Assembly: GCF_003752585.1 (NCBI RefSeq)
Contig: NZ_RKHR01000009.1
Span: 1-64,000, forward strand
Direction: 5' to 3'
Length of the DNA: 64,000 nt
From: Sinobacterium caligoides
GTDB lineage: Bacteria; Pseudomonadota; Gammaproteobacteria; Pseudomonadales; Sinobacteriaceae
In this document: in pieces, positions 24,008 through 34,122 of the stretch
How positions within the stretch are numbered: position 1 is the first letter of the stretch
Layout of the letters: each line of letters begins with the position of its first letter
The notes under the pieces: generated by a model
Told to the model about the DNA's origin: nothing
The model's database searches: none
What the model saw: only the letters and a program-made list of their open reading frames with translations
Made by a program: the position numbers and the translations under genes

Positions 24008-24814
24008 CTACTTCTTCTTGGCGGCAATATACTCTAGAGGCGATTGCCCTAGATTCCTTTTAAACGCCGAAATAAAGGCACTCGCTGAGCTGTAGCCTAA
24101 TGCCATTGCAACACTGGTGACAGGCTCCCCCTCGTGCAGCTTTTCTAAGGCATAGAACAGCCTAACTTGCATACGCCAGCCACTAAACGTCATATTCACC
24201 TCTTTTTTAAACATTCTGGCGAGGGTTCTGGTGGATGTATGTACATAATCAGCCCACTGCTCAATACTGTTATTGTTTATTGGATTATCGAAAATAATCC
24301 GCATAATTTTGCTTAATTTAGGGTGCTCTGACCACGGTAACTTTAAAGGTGAATGGGTAAGCTCGGCAATTTCATCAATAATCACCTCCATTAAACGGCG
24401 CTCTTTCCCTATTGGCGAGTAATCAGGGCCGATTTCTGTTGCCTTTAGAATAAGCTCCCTTACCAATGGCGAGACATTAAAAACTTGCTGATCACTTGGC
24501 AGACTCTTCGCCCAAGCAGGATCAATAAATAAATTGGCGATATTAACTTCGCCCAAGAAAAATAGTTCATGCTTATGATTGGGCGGGCACCAAAACGCCT
24601 GCGATGAAGGGATGAGATAAACCCCGGTTGAGGTGACCACTCTTGTGATGCCTTCCGTCGAGAAGATGAACTGCCCTCTCGGATGCGCATGCGCAGCTGA
24701 GCCCATAGTGTCTTTAATGTACTTCCTGTACAGCAGCACAGGCTTTTCAGCATCAACAACTCTGCCGAAGGGTATCGGTGCAATCGCTGTGATAGGGTTG
24801 TTAGGGTTAGCCAT
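24008..24814 (-). CDS. AraC family transcriptional regulator with cupin sensor
   Basis: A 268-residue regulator. The N-terminal cupin-like effector domain (AHAHPRGQFIFSTEGITRVVT, about residues 40-60) is followed by a C-terminal double helix-turn-helix: ADYVHTSTRTLARMFKKEVNMTFSGWRMQVRL and VTSVAMALGYSSASAFISAFKRNLGQSPLEY. It may control the cupin gene downstream (same strand, 204 bases away) or itself. Effector unknown. Confidence 0.9.
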   Translation of the reverse strand: MANPNNPITAIAPIPFGRVVDAEKPVLLYRKYIKDTMGSAAHAHPRGQFIFSTEGITRVVTSTGVYLIPSSQAFWCPPNHKHELFFLGEVNIANLFIDPAWAKSLPSDQQVFNVSPLVRELILKATEIGPDYSPIGKERRLMEVIIDEIAELTHSPLKLPWSEHPKLSKIMRIIFDNPINNNSIEQWADYVHTSTRTLARMFKKEVNMTFSGWRMQVRLFYALEKLHEGEPVTSVAMALGYSSASAFISAFKRNLGQSPLEYIAAKKK

Positions 24815-25006
24815 TGTTTTGTAAGCCTGCCAATTTTCATCGAGATTAATTCAACTGACTCTCTAGCACAATAAGGTAAAACCATGACGAAATAGGAACG
24901 CGTTCAAAGTACCAGCAATAATATTAGCGAGATAATCTGTCTAGCGAGAAGCACATCCTGACTGTTTAAGTCATTACCTCATTAACAGGCAGACAATACC
25001 AACGTT

Positions 25007-25092
25007 GTACCATCGTAGCTTTTCAGTGCGATACTAAAGCCATCAATGGCCTCGAGATCCAAGTGGTTGGTCGGCTCGTCCATCACCAAAAC
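25007..25092 (-). pseudogene. Fragment of a ybiT-type ABC-F gene
   Basis: The bases GTACCATCGTAG...CATCACCAA closely match 32644-32730 of the intact ybiT in this window, with about a dozen differences and the same gene orientation. The matching part encodes the second Walker B region ([16 protein letters not shown]). No other part of ybiT is here, so it is a partial duplication or remnant of a second ABC-F gene. Confidence 0.85.
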
Positions 25093-25096
25093 TTAG

Positions 25097-25219
25097 CACT
25101 CTGAATCTGGCGAAGTGGGCTTAGCGATATCGCTGACCGATCATGAAAACTATCATCACCTTAAAGTGATCGAAAAGAACAACACGATCCGCCTTGAGCG
25201 TGAGCAGGTTGCGGGCTGA
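25097..25219 (+). pseudogene. Orphan C-terminal fragment of an unidentified protein
   Basis: A 40-codon frame between TAG (25094-25096) and TGA (25217-25219) reads HSESGEVGLAISLTDHEN followed by YHHLKVIEKNNTIRLEREQVAG. It has no start codon or ribosome site but normal protein-like composition. I take it to be the end of a gene whose front was lost at the junction with the ABC-F fragment. Family unknown. Confidence 0.5.
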
Positions 25220-25285
25220 TGCTATCGGCGAGTGAGCTGCCAGCTCTAGCGCAGAGACTTCGCTATAGAAGTCTCTGCCGCCGTC

Positions 25286-26563
25286 TTAGCGCTCAATAAT
25301 CGCCGTGATACCCAAGCCACCGGCCGCGCAAATGGAAATCAAGCCACGCCCCCTTCCCTTCTGGGCTAATAGCTTTGCCAGCGTGGCGACGATGCGGCCA
25401 CCGGTCGCGGCGAAGGGGTGGCCGGTCGCTAAGCTGCTGCCGTTGACGTTGAGCTTGGCGCGATCGATGCTACCGAGGGCCTCGTCTAAGCCTAAAAAGT
25501 CACGGCAGAAGGCAGTGTCTTCCCAGGCGGCGAGGGTCGATAATACCTGTGCGGCGAAGGCCTCGTGGATCTCGTAATAATCAAAATCCTGTAGCGATAA
25601 ACCGGCTTTAGCGAGCATCTTCGGCACGGCGTAGGTCGGTGCCATCAATAAGCCCTCTTTACCGGCCGAGAAATCGACGGCGCTGGTTTGTGAGTGGCTG
25701 AAATAGGCCAGTACGGGTAGGCCCTGTTGCTCTGCCCACTCTTCGCTGGCAAGCAGCACGGCAGAGGCGCCGTCGGTTAAGTTAGTCGAGTTGGCCGCCG
25801 TCATCGTGCCGTTATCGCGGTCAAAGACCGGTGATAGGCTGCTGAGTTTTTCAAGGCTAGAGTCGGGCCTAAGAATCGTATCGCGTTCGACACCTGCAAA
25901 GGGGGTAACCAGGTCTTGGAAGAATCCGTCGTCGTAGGCGCGGGCCAGATTTTTGTGGCTGCGTAGGGTCAACTCATCCTGCGCTAGACGGGGGATCTGC
26001 CATTGGGCGGCGGTGATCTGACAGTGCTGGCCCATCGATAAGCCGGTACGGGGCTCGGCATTGCTGGGGGTAATAATCGAGAAATCGCGGGGCCTGAAGT
26101 TAAAGAACGGCTTTAGTTTATCGCCGATCGACTTGCCGCGATTACATTCTAATAGAATCTTGCGCAGGCCTTCGCTGACGCCTATCGGTGCGTCGCTGGT
26201 GGTGTCGCTGCCACCGGCGATGCCGCATTCGATCTGGCCGAGGGCTATTTTATTGGCGACCAAGATGGCTGCCTCAAGGCCGGTGCCGCAGGCCTGCTGA
26301 ATGTCGTAGCAGGGTGTCTGCGGGCTTAGGCCACAGTCTAAGACTGATTCACGAGTTAGATTGAAATCACGTGAATGTTTAATCACGGCACCGGCAACGA
26401 CCTCACCCAAGGCCTGGCCTTGCAGTTGAAAACGTTCGACTAAGCCGGTGAGGGCCGCGGTTAAAAGTTGCTGGTTTGACGCCGATTTGTAGGCGCTATT
26501 TGAGCGGGCAAAGGGTGTTCGGTTGCCGCCGACGATAACGACTTTGCGGGGAGAGAAAGACAT
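25286..26563 (-). CDS. Thiolase, acetyl-CoA C-acyltransferase (FadI-like)
   Basis: A 425-residue thiolase. Catalytic residues are in place: Cys92 in IQQACGTGLEAA, the His of NVNGSSLATGHPFAATGGR (about residue 379), HEAFAAQ and the second Cys in ISICAAGGLG near the C terminus. Length and the RTPFARSNSAYKSAS start are those of the FadI-type long-chain 3-ketoacyl-CoA thiolase. It is divergent from the large FabG gene (333-base gap) and, with the MaoC and acyl-CoA dehydrogenase genes nearby, fits a beta-oxidation locus. Confidence 0.93.
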   Translation of the reverse strand: MSFSPRKVVIVGGNRTPFARSNSAYKSASNQQLLTAALTGLVERFQLQGQALGEVVAGAVIKHSRDFNLTRESVLDCGLSPQTPCYDIQQACGTGLEAAILVANKIALGQIECGIAGGSDTTSDAPIGVSEGLRKILLECNRGKSIGDKLKPFFNFRPRDFSIITPSNAEPRTGLSMGQHCQITAAQWQIPRLAQDELTLRSHKNLARAYDDGFFQDLVTPFAGVERDTILRPDSSLEKLSSLSPVFDRDNGTMTAANSTNLTDGASAVLLASEEWAEQQGLPVLAYFSHSQTSAVDFSAGKEGLLMAPTYAVPKMLAKAGLSLQDFDYYEIHEAFAAQVLSTLAAWEDTAFCRDFLGLDEALGSIDRAKLNVNGSSLATGHPFAATGGRIVATLAKLLAQKGRGRGLISICAAGGLGITAIIER

Positions 26564-26896
26564 AGTTAGACCTTATTGGCTCGGGATAATGGGGGTAAAA
26601 TAACGCCCGTGTTGGCCTACCATCTGAATGAAGGATTGCACGGGTGCGATATATCAGCATCATTAATATAACGATTAACGGTCTGCTAAACATTGGCCGG
26701 GTAACTCGGCGGTTAGCGCTGCGAGCCAATGGCATTTACAGCTCAACCGGTAAAATAGCCTACTCAGCTAAACGCCTAGTTAGGTGTGTGTGAAGCTTGC
26801 GAATAGAAAGCAAGATAGAAGTCGAGACGTAGCTTGCTGCGCCAGGCAGAAAGCCGCGAATATAATTGATAACTTAAATAGCGAAAGGGATAAGCA
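26564..26896. promoter_or_regulatory. Divergent promoter region of thiolase and FabG genes
   Basis: A 333-base spacer between divergent starts. No gene or clear operator is recognised. GAAAGGGATAAGC before ATG 26897 contains the FabG ribosome site. Confidence 0.45.
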
Positions 26897-28315
26897 ATGG
26901 CCGATCAACAGGTAGCAAACCGCAGCATGGGACAAAAGCTTTTATCAACGGTAGGCGTACCGATGGCGCCGAGTTTGCAGCGCAATGTAAAAGATCAGGC
27001 GCAGCCGTTTAGTGGTCAAGTCTATATTGGTGGTACCGAGGCGACGCCGCTTTTGGCGCCGATGTTGTCGGCCTTGCAAATCACGGGCGCAGAGGCGTTG
27101 CAAAGCAACGACAATAGCTCGCCGAATTATCTCGATAGCGGCGCGGCAAAGCTCAACTATAAGGTCAACAATTTAGCGTTAACGGAGATACCTGCTGAGG
27201 GAGTTAAGGCTGCTATTTTTGATGCCAGCGCGATTGATCGCAGCGAGAAACTTGTCGATGTTTATCATTTTTTCAAACCGCTGATTGGCCACATCACCTC
27301 TAACGGGCGTATTGTGCTGCTGGCGAGAACGCCGCAGACCCAGATCTCGCCTCGTTATCATACTGCCCAACGTGCACTGCAGGGCTTTGTCCGTTCGCTG
27401 AGCAAAGAGGTGGGACGTAAAGGTATCACCGTTCAGCTAATCTATGTGCAAGAGGGAGCGGAGGCCGGCTTGATCGCCCCGTTGCAATTTTTGTTGTCGC
27501 CTCGCTCTGCTTATATCAGCGGTCAGATTTTACATATCAATAACCCTCTGGCAACTCTGCCCCCCCTGGTTTTGGCGCAGCCGTTAAGTGGCCAAGTCGC
27601 CGTTGTTACCGGCGCATCGCGTGGTATTGGCGAGCAGATAGCGCGTAGCTTAGCTCGCGACGGGGCGAAGGTCATCGGTGTCGATATCCCCCAGGCGCTA
27701 CCGACGCTAGAGACCGTCATGGCAAGTATTGGTGGCCGCATATTGGCGTCTGATATTAGTCGCGATGACGCGCCGCAGGTGATCGCGCGTTATAGCAAAG
27801 AGGCTTATGGAAAGGTCGATATTTTGGTGCATAACGCCGGTATTACCCGCGATAAAAAACTGCGAAATATGCCGGAAAATTTCTGGTCGTCAACAGTCGA
27901 TATTAATCTCACTGCGGTCGAGCGAATCACCGAGCATTTATTGCACGAGAAGCTACTGGGCAAAGGCGGGCGAGTAATCTGTGTCTCGTCGGTCAGCGGT
28001 ATCGCCGGCAATATGGGGCAGACTAACTACGGTGCATCTAAGGCGGGCATCATCGGCTACGTCGAGAGCATGGCGCCGCTACTGAAAGAGTATGGTTGCA
28101 CCATCAACGCCGTCGCCCCCGGCTTTATTGAGACAGAGATGACTCAGGCAATTCCCTTTGTAGTGCGTGAGGTCGGCAAGCGCATCAACGCCTTAGGCCA
28201 AGCCGGTAAGCCAGAAGACGTGGCGAATACCATCGCCTTCTTCGCCGCACCGGGTACCGCTATGATGACGGGCAATGTGATCAGGGTCTGCGGCCAAAGC
28301 TGGTTGGGCGCGTAG
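26897..28315 (+). CDS. Large FabG-type 3-oxoacyl-(ACP/CoA) reductase
   Basis: A 472-residue SDR of the high-molecular-weight FabG (FabG4) class. The N-terminal ~220 residues form a degenerate Rossmann domain. The C-terminal half is a full SDR: VTGASRGIGEQIARSL (about residues 236-251), HNAGITRDKKL, SSVSGIAGNMGQTNYGASKAG with the catalytic Ser, Tyr and Lys, and PGFIETEMT. It should reduce 3-oxoacyl-CoA or -ACP with NAD(P)H. With MaoC, thiolase and acyl-CoA dehydrogenase around it, a role in fatty-acid turnover or alternative beta-oxidation is likely. Confidence 0.93.
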   Translation: MADQQVANRSMGQKLLSTVGVPMAPSLQRNVKDQAQPFSGQVYIGGTEATPLLAPMLSALQITGAEALQSNDNSSPNYLDSGAAKLNYKVNNLALTEIPAEGVKAAIFDASAIDRSEKLVDVYHFFKPLIGHITSNGRIVLLARTPQTQISPRYHTAQRALQGFVRSLSKEVGRKGITVQLIYVQEGAEAGLIAPLQFLLSPRSAYISGQILHINNPLATLPPLVLAQPLSGQVAVVTGASRGIGEQIARSLARDGAKVIGVDIPQALPTLETVMASIGGRILASDISRDDAPQVIARYSKEAYGKVDILVHNAGITRDKKLRNMPENFWSSTVDINLTAVERITEHLLHEKLLGKGGRVICVSSVSGIAGNMGQTNYGASKAGIIGYVESMAPLLKEYGCTINAVAPGFIETEMTQAIPFVVREVGKRINALGQAGKPEDVANTIAFFAAPGTAMMTGNVIRVCGQSWLGA

Positions 28316-28346
28316 AGCGGGTGCCGCTATATTTTCGTCTGCACTG

Positions 28347-29393
28347 CTAGTGCAGGCGATGTTTTTTGCGGTACTCGATAGGCGTCATTGCCTCCCAGCG
28401 TTTAAAAGCGCGATAGAAGGTGCTGGGTTCGGAGAAGCCTGTACGCTGAACGATATTGGCAATGCTGTCGTCACTGTGGATAAGTAGCCGTAGCGACAGG
28501 GCGTGACGATAATCGTTAAGCAGTTTGCTGTAGCTGGTACCGGCCTCTTCGAGCTGCTGCTGTAAGCTGGCGGGCGATAGCCTCATCTGCTTCGCGATGG
28601 CGCTCAACTGGTGCTCGCCGGTTGAAAGGTTTTTACCGATGTTGTACTCGACAAGACCGATAAGATCTTGTTTTTGCAAATAACTTAGCTGTGCCTCGGC
28701 GCATTGTTCGTGGAACATGATCAGCTCTGGCTGGCTGTGCATAGAGGGGCGTAGTAGCGACTGGCGAGAATAATAAAGCCTATTTTCAGATTTTTCAAAA
28801 GTCACCTGGCAGTTAAAAGCGCGCTGGTAGCGGCAGAGAATATTGTTGCCTACGTCACGATCTAGGCGGTGGTAAGCGCCGGGGTTGGCCGCTGGCGAGT
28901 GGCAGAGTTCGACGCGCTGTGGCTGTAAAGTCGAATCGCTATTTAATAGCAGCGCTCTGGCGATGCTTATCAGCGTACAGTCGATCAACTGACTGTTGCT
29001 GTCAGCGTAGCGAAAGCTCAAGTAGAAGTAGTCGCCGTCTTCGCCAATCTGGATATCCAAGGCGTCGCTAATGAGGCGCTGGTAGTTAATGATGCGCTCA
29101 ATGCCATCGCGGTAGTTGGCGGCACTGATCAGTAGATATTCGAGTACTAAGCCTTTAAATACCGGCATATTATCACCGATACTAAGACCGATGTAAGCAT
29201 CGCCAGAGACGGCTTCGGCAGCCTGCCAAAACGATGATTGGCCCTGATGCGGCGTGCGCAAGCTGCTGTCGTAAAGCTGCTGGCTAGTAAGATTGCTCCG
29301 CCTTAATACTTCATCGGCGTCTAGACCCATAGACTGCATAGATTGATAAGCCAGGCGTATTAAGGTGCCGGCATCTTTTAGCTGTGTCGTCAT
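28347..29393 (-). CDS. AraC family regulator (arabinose-binding-like N terminus)
   Basis: A 348-residue regulator of the OruR/ArgR2-like type: N-terminal arabinose-binding-like domain (residues 1-210) and a C-terminal AraC HTH (IAKQMRLSPASLQQQLEEAGTSYSKLLNDYRHALSLRLLIHSDDSIANIVQRTGFSEPSTFYRAFKRW). It lies convergent to FabG and divergent to the MaoC gene, so it is the likely controller of this fatty-acid locus. Confidence 0.92.
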   Translation of the reverse strand: MTTQLKDAGTLIRLAYQSMQSMGLDADEVLRRSNLTSQQLYDSSLRTPHQGQSSFWQAAEAVSGDAYIGLSIGDNMPVFKGLVLEYLLISAANYRDGIERIINYQRLISDALDIQIGEDGDYFYLSFRYADSNSQLIDCTLISIARALLLNSDSTLQPQRVELCHSPAANPGAYHRLDRDVGNNILCRYQRAFNCQVTFEKSENRLYYSRQSLLRPSMHSQPELIMFHEQCAEAQLSYLQKQDLIGLVEYNIGKNLSTGEHQLSAIAKQMRLSPASLQQQLEEAGTSYSKLLNDYRHALSLRLLIHSDDSIANIVQRTGFSEPSTFYRAFKRWEAMTPIEYRKKHRLH

Positions 29394-29563
29394 GCTCCCT
29401 CCTTTTTTTATTGCTAGTCATAATACCAATAAGCCGGTGATAGCGGCGGTCGAATACGTTTGTTTGTAGAGGGATTGACCGAGGAGCGGCGAATAATAAA
29501 TTCTCAACCAATTTTATTGTTACGGTTGTCGGTTACCGTAATACTCTACTCAATAACAACAGG

Positions 29564-30511
29564 ATGAGCAGCGTGCAATTCACTTACCGGCGACAACCTG
29601 TCATGGCCTTGGTTTATTTAAAAGCCGTTTTAAAAAAACGACAAAAGCGCTATCAGCTAGGTGATGCCTTGCCAGTCATCGAACTGCAACAACAGCCGAT
29701 GGCGGTAAAGCAGCAAGCGCTGGCCCGCTATCGTAAGCTATGCAATATCCCTAGATCTGATCAGCTGCCGTTATTATATCCGCAGATCATGGCCTTTCCG
29801 CTGCAGATGGCGGTATTAACGGCGAGGGATTTCCCCCTAGCGGTGCTGGGTTTGGTTCATGTTGAGAACGAGGCGCAGTGGATGAAACCCCCTGTTGCCG
29901 CCGCAGGTTGTGTATTGGCATTTAAGTGCAAGCTTGGCAAGTTATCAAATACGGCTAAGGGGATTCACTTTGCGATAGAAACCGAAGCTTATGACGACGA
30001 TGGTTTAGTCTGGCGCAGCACGATGACGCTGCTTTACCGTTGCAAGGTAGGTTCAACTATGATGCCGAGAGAGGCCGCCGGGCTGACAGACAGCAAAGAA
30101 ACGGAGATTGATAATAAGATCGAAACTTGGCTGCTAAAACCTGCTATGGCGAGGCGTTACGCGCTGTTGAGTAGAGACCTTAATCCGATCCATTTATTTG
30201 ATATCAGCGCCAAATTATTTTCGTTTAAACAGCAAATCATGCACGGCATGTACGTTGCAGCCAGAAGCTCGGCGGCGCTGATGAGCGATGCTGATGGCGG
30301 CCGGTGTCGTATTCGTCATCAATTTAAAAAGCCGTTGATGTTACCCGCCAAGGTTAAGCTGTTTTCGGTTAAGCAGGGTTCTGATTCTGCACTGCCGCGA
30401 TTAGAGCTTTGGAATAAAGACGTAAATCAACTTCACCTGGTGACCGAGATGCTTACGGCCGACGTCGTTAGGGCGCCCGCTAGCGAGCCTAACAAGATCG
30501 TGACCGCCTGA
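29564..30511 (+). CDS. MaoC-like acyl dehydratase
   Basis: A 315-residue protein with a double hot-dog layout. The C-terminal half holds the hydratase-2 block RYALLSRDLNPIHLFDISAKLFSF...IMHGMYVAARSSA, including Asp and His at the usual catalytic positions (D-x-N-P-I-H, about residues 205-210). It should hydrate or dehydrate (R)-3-hydroxyacyl-CoA. It lies 102 bases upstream of the acyl-CoA dehydrogenase, on the same strand. Confidence 0.87.
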   Translation: MSSVQFTYRRQPVMALVYLKAVLKKRQKRYQLGDALPVIELQQQPMAVKQQALARYRKLCNIPRSDQLPLLYPQIMAFPLQMAVLTARDFPLAVLGLVHVENEAQWMKPPVAAAGCVLAFKCKLGKLSNTAKGIHFAIETEAYDDDGLVWRSTMTLLYRCKVGSTMMPREAAGLTDSKETEIDNKIETWLLKPAMARRYALLSRDLNPIHLFDISAKLFSFKQQIMHGMYVAARSSAALMSDADGGRCRIRHQFKKPLMLPAKVKLFSVKQGSDSALPRLELWNKDVNQLHLVTEMLTADVVRAPASEPNKIVTA

Positions 30512-30613
30512 TTAACGACGTTAATAAATACTCGACGATATAATAAAACGTCGAGATTAAAAAAATATAAGATGACACTGGCATCGCATAATGCCGCTGC
30601 AAAGGAAGCTACT

Positions 30614-32440
30614 GTGAAAGTATTTAAATCGCCGATAAAAGACATTCAATTTGTCACCCAACAAGTATTCGATATTGATGCGCACTATAAGACGATACCA
30701 CAGGGGGCGGAAGCGACGCCGGAAATGGTGGCGGCGATTAGTCAAGAGTGTGCCAAGTTCTCCGAGAACGTTTTATTCCCCCTTAACCAGTCGGGCGATG
30801 CAGAGGGCTGTAGCTTTAAAGATGGTCAGGTAACGACGCCGGCGGGGTTTAAGGAGGCCTATCAGCAGTGGGTCGATAACGGCTGGCAGGGCTTGTCGCA
30901 TCCCGAGGAATATGGCGGTCAGGGTTTACCGTTATCGCTAGGGGTAATTAAGTCGGAGATCGTCGGCACTGCCAACTGGTCGTTCGGTATGTATCCTGGG
31001 CTGAGCCTGGGGGCGATGAATACGCTGATTGAGCATGGCACGGAAGAGCAGAAGCGTGGCTATCTCAGTAAGTTGGTAGAGGGGAGCTGGACTGGCACAA
31101 TGTGTCTAACCGAGTCTAACTGTGGCTCTGATCTCGGGCAGATGAAGTCGAAGGCCGTTCCGAGCGACGACGGTAGTTATCGCATCACCGGCAGTAAGAT
31201 TTTTATCTCCTCAGGTGAACACGACTTGGCCGAGAATATTGTTCATATCGTATTGGCGAGGATTGAGGGCGAGACTGCAGGCACTAAGGGTATCTCTCTC
31301 TTTATCGTGCCGAAGATTTTACCCAACGACGATTTATCGCTTGGCGAGGCCAATCAGGTTAGTTGTGGCTCGATCGAGCACAAGATGGGCATCAACGGTT
31401 CGGCGACTTGTACGATGAACTTTGATGGCTCTAAAGGCTTCCTGCTGGGCGAGAAAAACAAGGGCGTCAATGCCATGTTTACCTTTATGAATACCGCCAG
31501 AATAGGTACGGCGATTCAGGGTATTGGCGCGGCCGAGCTGGCTTTTCAAAATTCGTTAGCCTACGCCAAAGAGCGTCGCTCGATGCGCACTTTAGGTGGC
31601 CCGGTAGAGCCTCAACAGGCCGCTGACAGTATTATTCACCACCCCGATGTGCGCCGCATGTTGTTAAAGCAAAAGGCAATCGCCGGTGCTGGGCGGGCGA
31701 TGTTGTACGATGCGGCGATGATCGCCGACAAGATGATGGCGGCAACCGACGATAAAGAGCGAGAGGCGGTTGACTCTGAGCTCGGCTTTATCACGCCGAT
31801 ATTGAAGGGCTTCTTTACCGAGATGGGTATCGAGGCGGCCAACGAGGGGATGCAGGTCTTCGGCGGCCACGGTTATATCAAAGAGTGGGGGATGGAGCAG
31901 ATTAGTCGTGATGTACGCATTGCAACGCTATACGAAGGAACGACGGGTATTCAGGGCCTCGATTTGCTGGGTCGTAAAGTGATTCTCGATAAATTTAAAC
32001 AGTACGGTGCCGTTAATAAGCGGATTTTAAACTTGTATAAACGCAGCCTAGCGAGCCCGCATCGCTGGCAGATGATGAAGTTTATCGGCCCGCTAATGGG
32101 CTATCAGTTACGCTGGCAGAGAATGTTGCTGTCGATATTGCTGGCGGCGCGTAAAGACCGCGATGCCGTTGGCGCTGCGACCCACGACTTTTTGATGTTT
32201 AGCGGCTATCTGATGTCGGCTTATTACTGGGCGTTGATGGCGTTGACGGCCTTCGAGAAGCTGGCGCAGAAAAAGTCTGACAGTGCAGATTTAGGTGACG
32301 ACTTCTACCAATCTAAAATACAGACTGCCGAGTTTTACTATGCCCGTATGTTACCGAGGGCCAAGTCTCACAGTGAAATCGTTAGGGCGAAGCTGTCCAG
32401 CTTAACAGCGATGGCAGAGAAGGACTTCTGTCTAGAATAA
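30614..32440 (+). CDS. Acyl-CoA dehydrogenase with C-terminal extension
   Basis: A 608-residue acyl-CoA dehydrogenase. I choose GTG 30614 (AAGGAAG five bases upstream), giving MKVFKSPIKDIQFVTQQVF, the usual start for this subfamily. An ATG at 30572 is in frame but adds an unlike tail. Motifs: YGGQGLPLSLGVIKSEI, MCLTESNCGSDLGQMKSKA (FAD/substrate), KMGINGSATC and the C-terminal QVFGGHGYIKEWGMEQISRD with Glu in LYEGTTGIQGLDLLGRK as the probable catalytic base. It catalyses the first beta-oxidation step with FAD, probably on medium or long acyl chains. A strong terminator follows. Confidence 0.93.
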   Translation: MKVFKSPIKDIQFVTQQVFDIDAHYKTIPQGAEATPEMVAAISQECAKFSENVLFPLNQSGDAEGCSFKDGQVTTPAGFKEAYQQWVDNGWQGLSHPEEYGGQGLPLSLGVIKSEIVGTANWSFGMYPGLSLGAMNTLIEHGTEEQKRGYLSKLVEGSWTGTMCLTESNCGSDLGQMKSKAVPSDDGSYRITGSKIFISSGEHDLAENIVHIVLARIEGETAGTKGISLFIVPKILPNDDLSLGEANQVSCGSIEHKMGINGSATCTMNFDGSKGFLLGEKNKGVNAMFTFMNTARIGTAIQGIGAAELAFQNSLAYAKERRSMRTLGGPVEPQQAADSIIHHPDVRRMLLKQKAIAGAGRAMLYDAAMIADKMMAATDDKEREAVDSELGFITPILKGFFTEMGIEAANEGMQVFGGHGYIKEWGMEQISRDVRIATLYEGTTGIQGLDLLGRKVILDKFKQYGAVNKRILNLYKRSLASPHRWQMMKFIGPLMGYQLRWQRMLLSILLAARKDRDAVGAATHDFLMFSGYLMSAYYWALMALTAFEKLAQKKSDSADLGDDFYQSKIQTAEFYYARMLPRAKSHSEIVRAKLSSLTAMAEKDFCLE

Positions 32441-32444
32441 CCAC

Positions 32445-32473
32445 AAAAAAGGCGCCCAAGGCGCCTTTTTATT
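32445..32473. terminator. Bidirectional terminator between acyl-CoA dehydrogenase and ybiT
   Basis: The stem AAAAAGGCGCC / GGCGCCTTTTT with a short loop (CAA) lies between convergent genes. T and A runs on both sides serve both strands. Confidence 0.9.
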
Positions 32474-32499
32474 GCTTAGCAGCAAACGACATGAACGTT

Positions 32500-34104
32500 T
32501 TAAGCGACCGCCTGTACTTCCTTTTGGCTGTCTAAGTACTCGTCGTAGGTGCCCTGGAAGTCGATGACCTCCTTGTCTTTAATCTCGAGCACTCGCGTCG
32601 CCAAAGAGGAGACGAACTCACGGTCGTGGCTGACAAAGATCAGCGTACCATCGTAGTTTTTCAGTGCGATGTTAAGCGCATCAATGGCCTCGAGATCCAA
32701 GTGGTTGGTCGGCTCGTCCATCACCAAGACGTTGGTGTTCATCATCATCAGCTTACCAAACAGTAGGCGGTTCTTTTCACCACCCGAGCACACCCGTGCC
32801 TTCTTATTGGCATCGTCTTCGGTGAATAGCAGACGACCGAGCATGCCGCGTACGGCGAGGTCATCGTGTTTGGGGGTACGCCACTGGCTCATCCAGTCGA
32901 ACAGATTCAAGTCACAGTCGAAGTCCGCTGTGCTGTCCTGAGGACAGTAACCCACTTGTGCGTTCTCCGCCCACTTAATATCACCACTGTTCGGCTGCAG
33001 CTCATCCATCAAACAACGCAGGAAGGTACTTTTACCGGCACCGTTCTCACCGATAATCGCCAGTTTGGCACCCGCTTCCAAGATCATGTTGCCGTTACTG
33101 AACAGGGTTTCGCCGTCAAAACCGTGCGAGAGCTCTTCCAACACGAGCGCCTGGCGGTGTAATTTTTTATCCTGTTTCATGCTGATTGACGGCGTCATTC
33201 GGCTGGATGACTTCACATCATCAAGCTTAATCTTATCCATCTTTTTCGCGCGAGAGCTAGCCTGCTTAGCCTTGGAAGCATTGGCACCGAAGCGATTAAC
33301 AAAAGCCTGTAGCTCGTCGATTTCAGCGCTCTTTTTTGCGTTCTCGAGTAGCAGCTGTGAGCGGATCAACTCGGACGCCTCAATAAACGCCTCGTAGTTA
33401 CCCGGGTAGATACGCAGCTCACCGTAATCGATATCCGCCATATGGGTACATACGCTGTTTAAGAAGTGGCGATCGTGCGAGATGATAATCATCGTCGACT
33501 TACGCTGGTTCAACACTTCAGCTAACCAGTTGATGGTATGAATATCCAAGTTGTTGGTCGGCTCATCAAGCAGCAGGATGTCTGGGTTGGCAAACAAGGC
33601 CTGCGCTAGCAATACACGCACCTTGTGGCCCGGAGCGACTTGGCTCATCAGGCCGAAGTGAAACTCCTCATCAATGCCCGCCTCGAGCAGGATGTCACCT
33701 GCGCGGCTCTCAGCGCTATAACCGTCCATCTCAGCGAATTCTACTTCGAGCTCAGCCACCTTCATACCATCGGCTTCGCTCATCTCGGGCAGGCTGTAAA
33801 TGCGCTCACGCTCGGCCTTCACCTTCCACAGCTCGACATCGCCCATGATGACGGTATCGACAACGCTGTATTCTTCGAAGGCGAACTGGTCCTGGCTCAG
33901 AGTACCGACCTTAAAGCCCGGGGTGATAGAGAAGTTACCCGAGGTTGGCGCGAGCTCACCACTGAGGATCTTCATGAAGGTTGACTTGCCACAGCCGTTC
34001 GCGCCAATCAGGCCGTAGCGATTACCGCCACCAAATTGAGCGGAGATATTTTCGAACAGGGGCTCGGCGCCAAACTGCATGGTGATGTTTGCGGTAGTAA
34101 TCAA
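32500..34104 (-). CDS. ybiT: ABC-F family ATPase YbiT
   Basis: A 534-residue soluble protein with two ABC ATPase domains and a linker, closely similar to E. coli YbiT throughout ([32 protein letters not shown]...GKSTFMKIL at the start). Walker [16 protein letters not shown] and [15 protein letters not shown] and both signature regions are intact. ABC-F proteins act on the ribosome to relieve stalling. I place the start at TTG 34104 because AGGAA is eight bases upstream and the product then matches YbiT length. The upstream in-frame extension would run through a terminator-like hairpin. Confidence 0.94.
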   Translation of the reverse strand: MITTANITMQFGAEPLFENISAQFGGGNRYGLIGANGCGKSTFMKILSGELAPTSGNFSITPGFKVGTLSQDQFAFEEYSVVDTVIMGDVELWKVKAERERIYSLPEMSEADGMKVAELEVEFAEMDGYSAESRAGDILLEAGIDEEFHFGLMSQVAPGHKVRVLLAQALFANPDILLLDEPTNNLDIHTINWLAEVLNQRKSTMIIISHDRHFLNSVCTHMADIDYGELRIYPGNYEAFIEASELIRSQLLLENAKKSAEIDELQAFVNRFGANASKAKQASSRAKKMDKIKLDDVKSSSRMTPSISMKQDKKLHRQALVLEELSHGFDGETLFSNGNMILEAGAKLAIIGENGAGKSTFLRCLMDELQPNSGDIKWAENAQVGYCPQDSTADFDCDLNLFDWMSQWRTPKHDDLAVRGMLGRLLFTEDDANKKARVCSGGEKNRLLFGKLMMMNTNVLVMDEPTNHLDLEAIDALNIALKNYDGTLIFVSHDREFVSSLATRVLEIKDKEVIDFQGTYDEYLDSQKEVQAVA

Positions 34105-34122
34105 AAGACGTATTCCTAGGGC

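Larger units (their letters stand above)
24815..25285. other. Gene-poor segment with two gene fossils
   Basis: No intact gene. It contains a short minus-strand copy of the ABC-F coding sequence and a + strand protein C terminus, listed separately. The rest shows nothing I can support. Confidence 0.6.

Noticed and set aside
30572-30613. Upstream ATG of the acyl-CoA dehydrogenase
   Set aside because: GTG 30614 has a well-spaced AAGGAAG and gives the usual N terminus of the family.
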